Source: an uncultured Eubacteriales bacterium | Lineage (GTDB): Bacteria > Bacillota > Clostridia > Christensenellales > CAG-917 | Assembly: GCA_900544575.1 (NCBI GenBank) | Contig: UQVO01000017.1 | Location: forward strand, 1-31,353 | Direction: 5' to 3' | Length of the DNA: 31,353 nt | Shown: one piece after another, positions 1 through 9,719 of the stretch | Numbering within the stretch: the first letter of the stretch is position 1 | Layout of the letters: every line of letters starts with the position of its first letter | Notes under the pieces: model-generated | Told to the model about the DNA's origin: nothing | The model's input: the letters and a program-made list of their open reading frames with translations, nothing else | Database searches by the model: none | Position numbers and translations under genes: made by a program

Positions 1-20
1 TGATTTTTTTGTGGGGTAAA
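1..20. repeat. Possible right arm of a truncated hairpin repeat unit
   Basis: The first 20 bases (T-rich run, then GTGGGGTAAAAG) resemble the right arm and tail of the second unit of the hairpin array at 157-293, which reads GATTTTTCGGTGGGGTTTAA. This suggests that the repeat family continues to the left of the window. The match is short and imperfect. Confidence 0.35.
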
Positions 21-21
21 A

Positions 22-88
22 GGAACAACCAAGCGTAAGACAAGCGGCAAAGTTCACTTTGCCGCGCAGGGCGAGTTTGAGTTGTTCC
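22..88. other. Nested hairpin, about 67 nt, non-coding
   Basis: GGAACAAC at 22-29 pairs with GTTGTTCC at 81-88. Inside, GCGGCAAAG at 44-52 pairs with CTTTGCCGC at 57-65 around a TTCA loop. The two stems are separated by internal loops of 14 and 15 nt. No credible reading frame or tRNA consensus is visible. It could be a structured RNA or part of the repeat cluster. A second element of the same size and similar shape lies at 404-471. A further weak stem (GGAATAC 100-106 with GTATTCC 129-135) follows. Confidence 0.45.
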
Positions 89-156
89 GTCACGGGGGAG
101 GAATACCCGAAGGGAAGGAGGGGGTAGAGTATTCCCTTGTCAGTGAACGGAATAAG

Positions 157-293
157 TCGGGGTCCCCGCCGAAAGGACGCAGTCGTTTCGGTGGGGCATA
201 ATCGGGGTCCCCGCCGAGAAATCTTCGATTTTTCGGTGGGGTTTAATTCGGGGTCCCCGTCAAGAAATCTCCGATTTGTTTACGGGGCAAAAG
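157..293. repeat. Tandem array of three hairpin units of 45-46 bp
   Basis: Units begin with TCGGGGTCCCC at 157, 202 and 248. Each folds into a long stem: CCCCGCCGAAA/TTTCGGTGGGG in unit 1 (164-196), CCCCGCCGA plus AAATC with GATTT plus TCGGTGGGG in unit 2 (209-241), and CCCCGT plus AAATC with GATTT plus ACGGGG in unit 3 (255-287). Loops are three bases. Arms differ between units yet pairing is largely kept, so the fold rather than the exact sequence seems conserved. The array runs straight into the 46-bp repeat at 289. This resembles REP/BIME-type extragenic palindromes; no gene is present. Confidence 0.75.
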
Positions 294-334
294 AAAACCC
301 CGCCCGTTTGGGCGGGGTTTGCGTAACTCAGCGT
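289..334 (-). repeat. 46-bp terminator-like repeat, copy 1
   Basis: An 11-bp perfect stem (AAACCCCGCCC at 295-305 with GGGCGGGGTTT at 310-320) encloses the loop GTTT. It is flanked by AAAAGA on one side and GCGTAACTCAGCGT on the other. The same 46 bases recur at 501-546 except for the loop. Read on the minus strand the stem is followed by TTTTCTTTT, so this may be a second, backup terminator for leftward transcripts. Confidence 0.75.
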
Positions 335-403
335 AAAAAGAGTGACGGAATGCTGTGCGTGTTGTGATAAGCGAGAGTTGTTTCGGGGAAAGCACTGCGC
401 GGA
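335..403. other. Spacer without recognisable gene
   Basis: This stretch lies between repeat copy 1 and the nested hairpin at 404-471. Short frames exist on both strands but lack ribosome sites and recognisable protein character. I see nothing else in it. Confidence 0.4.
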
Positions 404-471
404 GGGGAAATGAGCGCAGGCACGGATAGTTCGCTTGCGAACGCGGAGTGCCGAAGCGGAGAGATTTCCCC
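404..471. other. Nested three-stem hairpin, 68 nt, non-coding
   Basis: GGGGAAAT at 404-411 pairs with ATTTCCCC at 464-471. GGCAC at 419-423 pairs with GTGCC at 448-452. GTTCGC at 429-434 pairs with GCGAAC at 437-442 around a TT loop. The inner internal loop is symmetric (5 and 5 nt), the outer one is 7 and 11 nt. Length and architecture echo the element at 22-88 although the sequence differs. It may be a structured RNA or a solitary palindromic repeat. Confidence 0.5.
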
Positions 472-498
472 GAGGCGGACGGCAAGAATTGATGCGCG

Positions 499-532
499 AA
501 AAAAGAAAACCCCGCCCAAACGGGCGGGGTTT
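499..532 (-). terminator. Rho-independent terminator of nifJ
   Basis: Thirteen bases after the nifJ stop (minus strand) comes an 11-bp perfect GC-rich stem, AAACCCCGCCC with GGGCGGGGTTT, around a 4-nt loop. The minus-strand product continues TTTTCTTTTTT, a classical uridine tract. Confidence 0.85.
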
Positions 533-545
533 GCGTAACTCAGCG

Positions 546-546
<1 letters not shown>
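501..546 (-). repeat. 46-bp terminator-like repeat, copy 2
   Basis: This copy is identical to 289-334 except that the loop is AAAC instead of GTTT, which is the reverse complement. The flanking GCGTAACTCAGCGT is kept as well and ends at the first base of the nifJ stop codon. Conservation of flanks that a terminator does not need suggests a dispersed repeat that serves as the terminator. Confidence 0.8.
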
Positions 547-4178
<3,632 letters not shown>

Positions 4179-4304
4179 TCAACTATACCGAAAAATATTC
4201 TTACGATAATCACGCGTATGCGTATGCGGACGGGAGGAGGCGTGCCCGTGCACGCCGCGCACGCGGCCGCGGCGGCGGGTACAACCGAACAGAGGCGCGG
4301 CAAA

Positions 4305-4333
4305 CAAAAACGCGGCCGATGGCCGCGTTTTTG
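4305..4333 (-). terminator. Terminator of the lipoprotein gene, potentially bidirectional
   Basis: A perfect 13-bp stem, CAAAAACGCGGCC with GGCCGCGTTTTTG, encloses a GAT loop. It lies about 43 bases downstream of the lipoprotein stop at 4376. The A/T ends make it a usable terminator in both directions and it separates this gene from the nifJ promoter. Confidence 0.85.
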
Positions 4334-4375
4334 TTAAAGCATTTGCAATTCCGACAAATATGTTTTATGGCGTCA

Positions 4376-5539
4376 TTACATGCCGAGGGATGCCCATGTG
4401 CCTTCTGCTTCGAGCTTGATTGTATAATTTGCAGATACAAACGAAAGCCGTCCGTCGATGTATTGATTAAATCCTGTTGTCGAATCGCCTCCGCTTATCA
4501 CGTCATCTTTCAGCACTATAAGTTTTTCTTTGACGTCATCGTCGACCGTCCCACTATACCATACGGAGTCCAAGTAAACATCAAGGGAGTATTCGTGTCC
4601 GATGATATAATCGAATGTGAAGGTAGCGGTGCCGTCCGAACCGACCTTTGCTTTCACTTCTACAAACGTAGGTGCGGGTTCATTGTCAATGTACGAGCCA
4701 TAGATATAGTCCGAATCAAAGAAACGGACAATAACGTCGTCGCCTTCATCGGCATATGAGCCGAAGTCGATTTTTACGGATTCCGTCATCGTGTCGAGAT
4801 CCAGGTGGTCGGTGACGGTAATCTTGATGCAGACGGTACCGTTTGCGCTTGTTTCGTTGCTGTCCAAATAAATCTCGATCCACGTTGTACCGGGAGCTAT
4901 GAGGGAGGAGTCTATCAGGACGTTCATATCGGTAATGTATCCCCCTCCGGTCGCTTCGCCTTCTTTATACGTGATGGCACTGTCCGGAATGACACTCTGA
5001 TTTGAAGAGATAACATAGGAAGAATCTGACAGGTTGGCTGTCTGCGACCAATCGAGTTTTATATTAAACTTCCAACAGTCTATCCACGGACCATCTTCCG
5101 ACCAGTATCCGCCGCCGTTGTCGCCGCCGACCGTGATGGTCGTGGGATTTTCCGCGGCAAATGTAACGCCGCCGTCGGTAAGTTGTTCCGCAAAAGCATG
5201 GGCGTTTATTTCGACCGTTACGGCATTTGCCGGCATGGCGAACGAATAAGTGCCGTTTTCATCGGCTTCCAGCTCTTCGTATTCGACCTTTACACTTGTC
5301 AGGATGCTGTTTTCGGGGTCGGTCAAAGTGACCGTGAATGTCACGGTGTCGCCTTCGTACGCGCCCTCGGGCAGACCCGATACGGTGTAGACGTCGGACG
5401 CGGCGGGCGCCTGAATGGAATAAAGCGTGCCTTTGTCGCCGCCGCCCCCGCCCGTGTTGTCGTCGCACGCGACGAACACGACCGTCAGGCAGAGCGCGAG
5501 CAGACATACCGCAAACAGAGTGATGATTTTTCTGCGCAT
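4376..5539 (-). CDS. Secreted lipoprotein with beta-sandwich-like repeats, unknown function
   Basis: The protein has 387 residues. The N terminus MRRKIITLF begins a signal peptide that ends in a lipobox (FVAC, Cys25), followed by a glycine-rich linker, so it should be anchored outside the membrane. The mature part is rich in Thr, Ser, Asp and aromatic residues. It contains the stretch NGTYSFAMPANAVTVEI, typical of bacterial immunoglobulin-like or InlB-type surface repeats; the rest is not recognised. The start at 5539 is supported by AGGAGG eight bases upstream; the in-frame ATG at 5569 overlaps the predicted -10 box. The gene is visibly less GC-rich than its neighbours, which could mean recent transfer or relaxed surface-protein evolution. 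Binding to a host or polysaccharide is a guess only. Confidence 0.8.
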   Translation of the reverse strand: MRRKIITLFAVCLLALCLTVVFVACDDNTGGGGGDKGTLYSIQAPAASDVYTVSGLPEGAYEGDTVTFTVTLTDPENSILTSVKVEYEELEADENGTYSFAMPANAVTVEINAHAFAEQLTDGGVTFAAENPTTITVGGDNGGGYWSEDGPWIDCWKFNIKLDWSQTANLSDSSYVISSNQSVIPDSAITYKEGEATGGGYITDMNVLIDSSLIAPGTTWIEIYLDSNETSANGTVCIKITVTDHLDLDTMTESVKIDFGSYADEGDDVIVRFFDSDYIYGSYIDNEPAPTFVEVKAKVGSDGTATFTFDYIIGHEYSLDVYLDSVWYSGTVDDDVKEKLIVLKDDVISGGDSTTGFNQYIDGRLSFVSANYTIKLEAEGTWASLGM

Positions 5540-5568
5540 TTTTGTATCCTCCTTGCAATACTGTAACA

Positions 5569-5574
5569 ATTATA
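5569..5574 (-). promoter_or_regulatory. Probable -10 box for the lipoprotein gene
   Basis: A perfect TATAAT on the minus strand lies 29 bases upstream of the lipoprotein ATG, with the ribosome site between them. No convincing -35 hexamer is found at 16-19 bases upstream, so the promoter may be weak or activator-dependent. Confidence 0.5.
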
Positions 5575-5719
5575 TGTCTTCTCGTCGTGCCGCGGAGAAA
5601 ATTCGCCAAAAGCTGGAATTCGCCGCCCGCGCCGCACCGCGGATTGGGGCGGAGAGCGCGGAGCGCGGGATGCGCAGGGGAAGAGGGGAGTAAAAAAACG
5701 CGGTTTTTTGCAATACGTT

Positions 5720-5747
5720 TTGAATTTGCGTCCGCATATGTTATAAT
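5720..5747 (+). promoter_or_regulatory. Promoter of the ecf operon, positioned for a leaderless mRNA
   Basis: TTGAAT (5720-5725) and TATAAT (5742-5747) are 16 bases apart. Only eight bases separate the -10 box from the ATG of ecfA1 at 5756, so transcription should begin at or within about two bases of the start codon. No Shine-Dalgarno sequence precedes that ATG. Confidence 0.7.
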
Positions 5748-5755
5748 TCAACATT

Positions 5756-6589
5756 ATGCCGCAGATAGAACTCATCGGTGTCAATTATTCTTACAAGGTG
5801 GGCGAAGGACAGACCGTCCGCGCGCTTCGCAACGTGTCTTTCTCGGTGGAGAAGGGCGAGTTCGTCGCGCTTGCGGGGATGAACGGCAGCGGGAAAAGCA
5901 CGCTTGCGAAACTTCTCAACGGACTGTTCACCCCGTCGTCGGGGGACGTGCTCATAGACGGCATCAACACCCGCGACGAGGAGAGGACCTTCGACGTCCG
6001 CAGAAAGGCGGGGATGGTTTTTCAGAACCCCGACAACCAGATGGTGGCGACGATAATCGAGGACGACGTCGCATTCGGACCCGAAAATCTCGGCATCCCG
6101 CGCGAGGAGATTATCGAGCGCGTGGACTGGGCGCTGGACGCGGTCGGGATGAGCGAATTCCGCACCCGCAGCGCGAGCAAACTTTCGGGCGGACAGAAAC
6201 AGCGCGTTGCGATTGCGGGGGTGCTGGCGATGAAACCCGACATCCTCATCCTCGACGAGTCCACGTCTATGCTCGACCCGGAGGGCAGGGCGGAGATTAT
6301 GGACGTCGCAAAGAAACTTAACGCGTCGGGCATAACGGTCATTTCCATCACCCACAATATGGACGAGGCGGCGCAGGCGGACAGGGTCATAGTGCTGCGC
6401 AAAGGCAGGCTTGTGCTGGACGGCACGCCGAAGGAAGTTTTCGCGTCCCCCGAAGTGGAGGCGTGCGGGCTTGCGCTTCCGCCTCCGACGGAAATCGCGC
6501 GGATGCTTTCGGAGCGCGGTTTCGGCTTTTCCGAAACCGTGACGGACGAGGACGCTCTGGTGGAGGGAATATGCTCGCAGTCGAACTGA
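5756..6589 (+). CDS. ecfA1: Energy-coupling factor transporter ATPase EcfA1
   Basis: This is one of two ATPases that energise ECF-type vitamin and metal uptake with EcfT and interchangeable substrate-binding S components. The 277 residues show Walker A GMNGSGKST at 41-49, the Q-loop at Q90, the ABC signature LSGGQ at 143-147, Walker B LILDE near 164-168 and the switch histidine in SITHN (H200). Length and first residues (IELIGVNYSY) fit the family, supporting the ATG at 5756 despite the absence of a ribosome site; the mRNA is probably leaderless. It overlaps ecfA2 by 19 bases, so the two are translationally coupled. No S component is encoded nearby, as expected for a shared group II module. 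Confidence 0.95.
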   Translation: MPQIELIGVNYSYKVGEGQTVRALRNVSFSVEKGEFVALAGMNGSGKSTLAKLLNGLFTPSSGDVLIDGINTRDEERTFDVRRKAGMVFQNPDNQMVATIIEDDVAFGPENLGIPREEIIERVDWALDAVGMSEFRTRSASKLSGGQKQRVAIAGVLAMKPDILILDESTSMLDPEGRAEIMDVAKKLNASGITVISITHNMDEAAQADRVIVLRKGRLVLDGTPKEVFASPEVEACGLALPPPTEIARMLSERGFGFSETVTDEDALVEGICSQSN

Positions 6590-7554
6590 AAAATCTTTCC
6601 TACACCTATTCCGCGAAGACCCCTTACGAAAAGCGCGCGCTGGATGGGGTCAGCCTTGCCATAGAAGAAGGGGAATTCGTCGGGCTGATAGGCGCTACGG
6701 GGTCGGGGAAATCCACCCTCATACAGCACCTCAACGGACTCGTCAAGACGCAGGAGGGCGAGGTGGTGGTCGCGGGGATGAACGCCCGTGACAAAAAGAC
6801 GCTGAAAAAACTGCGTTTCAAGGTCGGGATGGTGTTTCAGTATCCCGAATATCAGCTTTTCGAGGACACGGTCGCAAAGGACGTGGCTTTCGGTCCCAAG
6901 AATATGAAGCTGGAAAAGGAAGAAGTGGACCGCAGGGTGCGCCGCGCAATGGAAGTGGTCGGACTGCCTTATGACGAATTCGCCGAGCGCAGTCCCTTCG
7001 AGCTTTCGGGCGGCGAAAAACGCCGCGCCGCAATCGCGGGCGTCATAGCGATGGAACCCGAAATCCTCGTGCTCGACGAACCCGTCGCGGGGCTGGACCC
7101 CGCGGGAAGGAAGGAAATCCTCGGGCTGGTGAAAAAACTGCACGAAGAAGTCAGCCCGACGGTCATAATGGTGTCGCACTATATGGACGACATAGCGGAG
7201 ATGGCGGACAGGATAGTCGCGCTCCGCGACGGCAAGGTGGTCGCCGACGGGTCGCCCGCCGACGTGTTCGGCGACAGGGAAGCGCTCGCGGCGGCGGGAC
7301 TCGCCCTGCCCACGGCGGCGAGGGTGGTGGACAGGCTCGCAGAGCGCGGCATAGAGCTTTCGCGCAGGATAGTCACGCCCGCGGAACTCGTCGACGCACT
7401 TGTGAAATACCGTTCCGAAAAAGCCGCACGCGCGGCGGAAACGGGCGCGGAAACAGACACGGAAACCGACGCGGAAACAGACACGGAAACCGACGCGGCG
7501 GACGGGAGCGCTCCCGCTCCGACGGCAGACGACGGGGAGGGGAAAGATGTTTAA
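6571..7554 (+). CDS. ecfA2: Energy-coupling factor transporter ATPase EcfA2, with acidic tail
   Basis: This is the second ATPase of the ECF module and pairs with EcfA1 beneath EcfT. The start at 6571 follows GGAGG and gives MLAVELKNLSYTY, the expected N terminus. Motifs: Walker A GATGSGKST 41-49, Q90, signature LSGGE 145-149, Walker B LVLDEP to residue 171, switch histidine H203. The 327 residues exceed the usual length of about 280-290 because of a C-terminal tail of about 35 residues rich in Glu, Thr and Asp. Part of that tail is a perfect tandem 24-bp duplication. The tail overlaps the ecfT start by eight bases. The core is a confident call; the tail has no known role. Confidence 0.95.
   Translation: MLAVELKNLSYTYSAKTPYEKRALDGVSLAIEEGEFVGLIGATGSGKSTLIQHLNGLVKTQEGEVVVAGMNARDKKTLKKLRFKVGMVFQYPEYQLFEDTVAKDVAFGPKNMKLEKEEVDRRVRRAMEVVGLPYDEFAERSPFELSGGEKRRAAIAGVIAMEPEILVLDEPVAGLDPAGRKEILGLVKKLHEEVSPTVIMVSHYMDDIAEMADRIVALRDGKVVADGSPADVFGDREALAAAGLALPTAARVVDRLAERGIELSRRIVTPAELVDALVKYRSEKAARAAETGAETDTETDAETDTETDAADGSAPAPTADDGEGKDV
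7447..7494 (+). repeat. Perfect 24-bp tandem duplication in the ecfA2 tail
   Basis: Bases 7447-7470 and 7471-7494 are identical. In frame they encode two copies of an eight-residue Ala/Glu/Thr/Asp unit (AETDTETD). Within each copy a shorter GGAAAC-AGAC/CGAC pattern recurs. A unit of eight codons keeps the frame if copy number changes. Confidence 0.9.
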
Positions 7555-8389
7555 GGACATAGCGTTCGGGCAGTATTATCCCACCGACTCCGTCGTGCAC
7601 CGTATGGACCCGCGGATGAAGCTCTTCCTCACCGTGCTTTTCGTAGTGGCGATATTCTTTGTCAACACCTACTTCGGCTTTATGATGACCGCGGCGGTGC
7701 TGCTGTTCATAATCCTGCTCGCGAAGCTCCCGATGCTCTCCGTGCTCAAATCCGTGCGGGCGATAATTTTCATCGTCATATTCGCCGCCGTCATCAATCT
7801 TTTTATGATAAGCGACGGCGAGGTGCTGTGGAGCTGGCGTGCGCTGCAAATCACCGACCAGGGCATTCATACCACCATAAAGATGACTTTAAGGCTCGTT
7901 TTGCTCATCAGCGGCGCTTCGCTGCTCACGCTGACGACCACTCCCGTGGAGGTTGCGGACGGCACGGAAAGCCTGATGAAACCGCTCAGACTCATAAAGG
8001 TGCCCGTGCACGACATAGCGATGATAATGAGCATCGCGCTGCGCTTCATACCCACGCTTTTCGAGGAAACGAACAAGATTATCGCGGCGCAGAAGGCGAG
8101 GGGAGCGAGCTTCGACACGGGCGGACTGATAGCGCGCGCAAAGGCGTTGCTGCCCGTGCTGATACCTCTTTTCGTCAACTCTTTCCGCCGTGCGGACGAG
8201 CTGGCTTTCGCGATGGACGCCAGGTGCTACAACGCCACGGAAAACCGCACCAAGATGAAAGTGATGAAACTCGGCGTCGCGGACTTCGTCGCGTTTTTCC
8301 TGATAGCGGCGTATTTTGTCGCGGTGCTTCTTGACAGATATTATTTCGACGGCGCGATGGACACGCTCATTTTCGGAGGGCTGGTGTGA
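7547..8389 (+). CDS. ecfT: Energy-coupling factor transmembrane protein EcfT
   Basis: EcfT is the membrane scaffold that links the two ATPases to S components. The 280-residue protein starts at an ATG preceded by GGGGAGGGG and overlaps the end of ecfA2. Hydrophobic segments lie near residues 26-60, 72-88, 115-130 and 243-262. Two coupling-helix motifs that dock on the ATPases are visible: AQKARGAS (ARG at 184-186) and MDARCYN (ARC at 225-227). The second has Cys instead of the usual Gly. Its stop overlaps the truA GTG. Confidence 0.95.
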   Translation: MFKDIAFGQYYPTDSVVHRMDPRMKLFLTVLFVVAIFFVNTYFGFMMTAAVLLFIILLAKLPMLSVLKSVRAIIFIVIFAAVINLFMISDGEVLWSWRALQITDQGIHTTIKMTLRLVLLISGASLLTLTTTPVEVADGTESLMKPLRLIKVPVHDIAMIMSIALRFIPTLFEETNKIIAAQKARGASFDTGGLIARAKALLPVLIPLFVNSFRRADELAFAMDARCYNATENRTKMKVMKLGVADFVAFFLIAAYFVAVLLDRYYFDGAMDTLIFGGLV

Positions 8390-9150
8390 GATACCGCGCG
8401 GTGATTTCGTATTTCGGCAGGGATTACGTCGGCTGGCAGCGGCAGCTCAACGGTCCCAGCGTGCAGGAGGCGCTCGAAAAGGCGCTTTCCGCGGTTTTCG
8501 GCGTGCCCACGCAGGCGACGGCGAGCGGCAGGACGGACGCGGGAGTGCACGCGGAGGGGCAGGTCGTGCATTTCGACGCGGACACCGCAATCCCGCCCGA
8601 AAAGATACCTTTTGCGGTGAATACGGAGCTGCCGAGGGACATCAGTATGCTTTCCTGCGAGCCCGTGTCCTCCGATTTCAACGCGCGCTTTTGGGCAAAG
8701 CGGAAGACTTACCGCTATTCTCTCTACGTCTCCCGACACAGGCTTCCGATGTACGAAAACACCCGCACGCAGATTGTCGTGCCGCTTGACCTTGCCGCGA
8801 TGCGCAGATGCGCGGACGTGCTGGAAGGCGAACACGATTTCAAGGGGTTCGAAGCCAGCGGGTCCGCGGTGAAGAGCACCGTGCGCACGGTGTATTCCGT
8901 GCGGCTGGAAGCGGACGGGAAAACCGAGGGCGGCAGGCTTACGGAAGGGACGCTGGACATCTTCGTGACGGGGAACGGATTTTTGTACAATATGGTGCGC
9001 ATAATCGCGGGGACGCTCGTTTACGCCGGGCAGGGAAAGCTCACGGAAGACGACGTGCGCCGCGTGCTGGAAACGGGGGACAGAACGCTTGCGGGCAAGA
9101 CGCTGCCGCCGGAAGGGCTGACGCTCGTCGGCGTGGAATACGGAGAATGA
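8386..9150 (+). CDS. truA: tRNA pseudouridine(38-40) synthase
   Basis: TruA converts uridines 38-40 in the anticodon arm of many tRNAs to pseudouridine. The 254-residue protein has the catalytic motif GRTDAGVHA with Asp51, and the family features GWQRQ and YNMVRIIAGTL. It starts with GTG inside the GTGA overlap with the ecfT stop, after GGAGGG. The ecfA1-ecfA2-ecfT-truA order is a well-known Firmicutes arrangement; the ribosomal protein genes that often follow are absent here. Confidence 0.96.
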   Translation: MRYRAVISYFGRDYVGWQRQLNGPSVQEALEKALSAVFGVPTQATASGRTDAGVHAEGQVVHFDADTAIPPEKIPFAVNTELPRDISMLSCEPVSSDFNARFWAKRKTYRYSLYVSRHRLPMYENTRTQIVVPLDLAAMRRCADVLEGEHDFKGFEASGSAVKSTVRTVYSVRLEADGKTEGGRLTEGTLDIFVTGNGFLYNMVRIIAGTLVYAGQGKLTEDDVRRVLETGDRTLAGKTLPPEGLTLVGVEYGE

Positions 9151-9151
9151 T

Positions 9152-9526
9152 ATGCTGACGGTGGGATACGAAAACGACGCGGCAGTGCTTTCCGCACTCT
9201 ATTCGGACCTCGGCATAAACCTTGCCGTAAGCGGCACGAATTTCGTGATGCGAGAGGACGGCGCGCCCGTGGGACTGATGCGCGCCGAAGTCGGCGATTT
9301 TGTCGAAATCACACACTTCAAAGTCAAAAACGAAGAGATAAACCCCGGGGACAGAGAATTCTTCCTGCGGGCGATGCTTTTCAAATTCTCCCTGAACCCC
9401 GTGCCTCTTGCGGTGAAAGGGGAGCACCCCGGGCTTGTGCGTTTCGGCTTCCGTTTCGAGGACGGATATATGCGGCTGAACTCGTCGGAAGTCAATCTTT
9501 CGGGCAGTCATTGCGGCGCGGAATGA
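9152..9526 (+). CDS. Small conserved-looking protein, perhaps a reduced GNAT fold
   Basis: The protein has 124 residues and no clear family. The order of elements (a segment GAPVGLMRAEVGDFVEI, then HFKVK, a helix PGDREFFLRAMLFKFS, then VRFGF and GYMRL) recalls the core of GNAT acetyltransferases, but the acetyl-CoA loop is not recognisable, so this is tentative. It starts two bases after the truA stop with GGAGA upstream and is the last gene of the ecf operon. Its stop codon lies in the loop of the operon terminator. Confidence 0.75.
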   Translation: MLTVGYENDAAVLSALYSDLGINLAVSGTNFVMREDGAPVGLMRAEVGDFVEITHFKVKNEEINPGDREFFLRAMLFKFSLNPVPLAVKGEHPGLVRFGFRFEDGYMRLNSSEVNLSGSHCGAE

Positions 9527-9545
9527 GCGCCGCTTTTCTTTTTTT
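9513..9545 (+). terminator. Terminator of the ecf operon, overlapping the last codons
   Basis: GCGGCGC (9513-9519) pairs with GCGCCGC (9527-9533) around a seven-base loop that contains the TGA stop of the preceding gene. A TTTTCTTTTTTT tract follows directly. Confidence 0.88.
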
Positions 9546-9580
9546 GCGTCGGTTTCCGTCAGACGCGGGTAAGGGTGCGG

Positions 9581-9602
9581 CGGCGGGCGCTCCGCCGTTT
9601 TT
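9581..9602 (+). terminator. Second, tandem terminator
   Basis: CGGCGG (9581-9586) pairs with CCGCCG (9592-9597) around a five-base loop, followed by TTTTT. It lies about 40 bases after the first terminator and would catch read-through before glnS. Confidence 0.75.
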
Positions 9603-9657
9603 CCGTCTTTTCCCTGCCGAAGAGAGCAATTTTATTTCCCAATCCACGCCCGCGCAC

Positions 9658-9686
9658 TTGTCAAACGCGCGCATATGGGGTAAAAT
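9658..9686 (+). promoter_or_regulatory. Promoter of glnS
   Basis: TTGTCA (9658-9663) and TAAAAT (9681-9686) are 17 bases apart. The predicted leader is about 27 nt, too short for a T-box. The surrounding GCACTTGTCAA is also found at the promoter at 11365. Confidence 0.75.
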
Positions 9687-9719
9687 ATATTCTACTATAA
9701 ATATCGGCGGAAATATTGT

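Noticed and set aside
22..88. tRNA gene
   Set aside because: The nested stems lack the D-arm, T-arm GTTCRANNC and CCA-end features of a tRNA.
157..293. CRISPR array
   Set aside because: The units are contiguous palindromes with no unique spacers, and no cas genes are present.
137..367. Small proteins encoded in the left-edge hairpin region
   Set aside because: Frames there translate repeats (for example GVPVGIxxG-like or KPRPNGRGF) and lack ribosome sites; similar peptides arise simply because the DNA repeats.
5693..5709. AAAAAAC-GCG-GTTTTTT hairpin before ecfA1
   Set aside because: The stem has a single GC pair and no gene ends before it on the plus strand; more likely A/T-rich promoter DNA.
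9603..9719. T-box or other amino-acid riboswitch before glnS
   Set aside because: The predicted leader is only about 27 nt and contains no T-box sequence or antiterminator.
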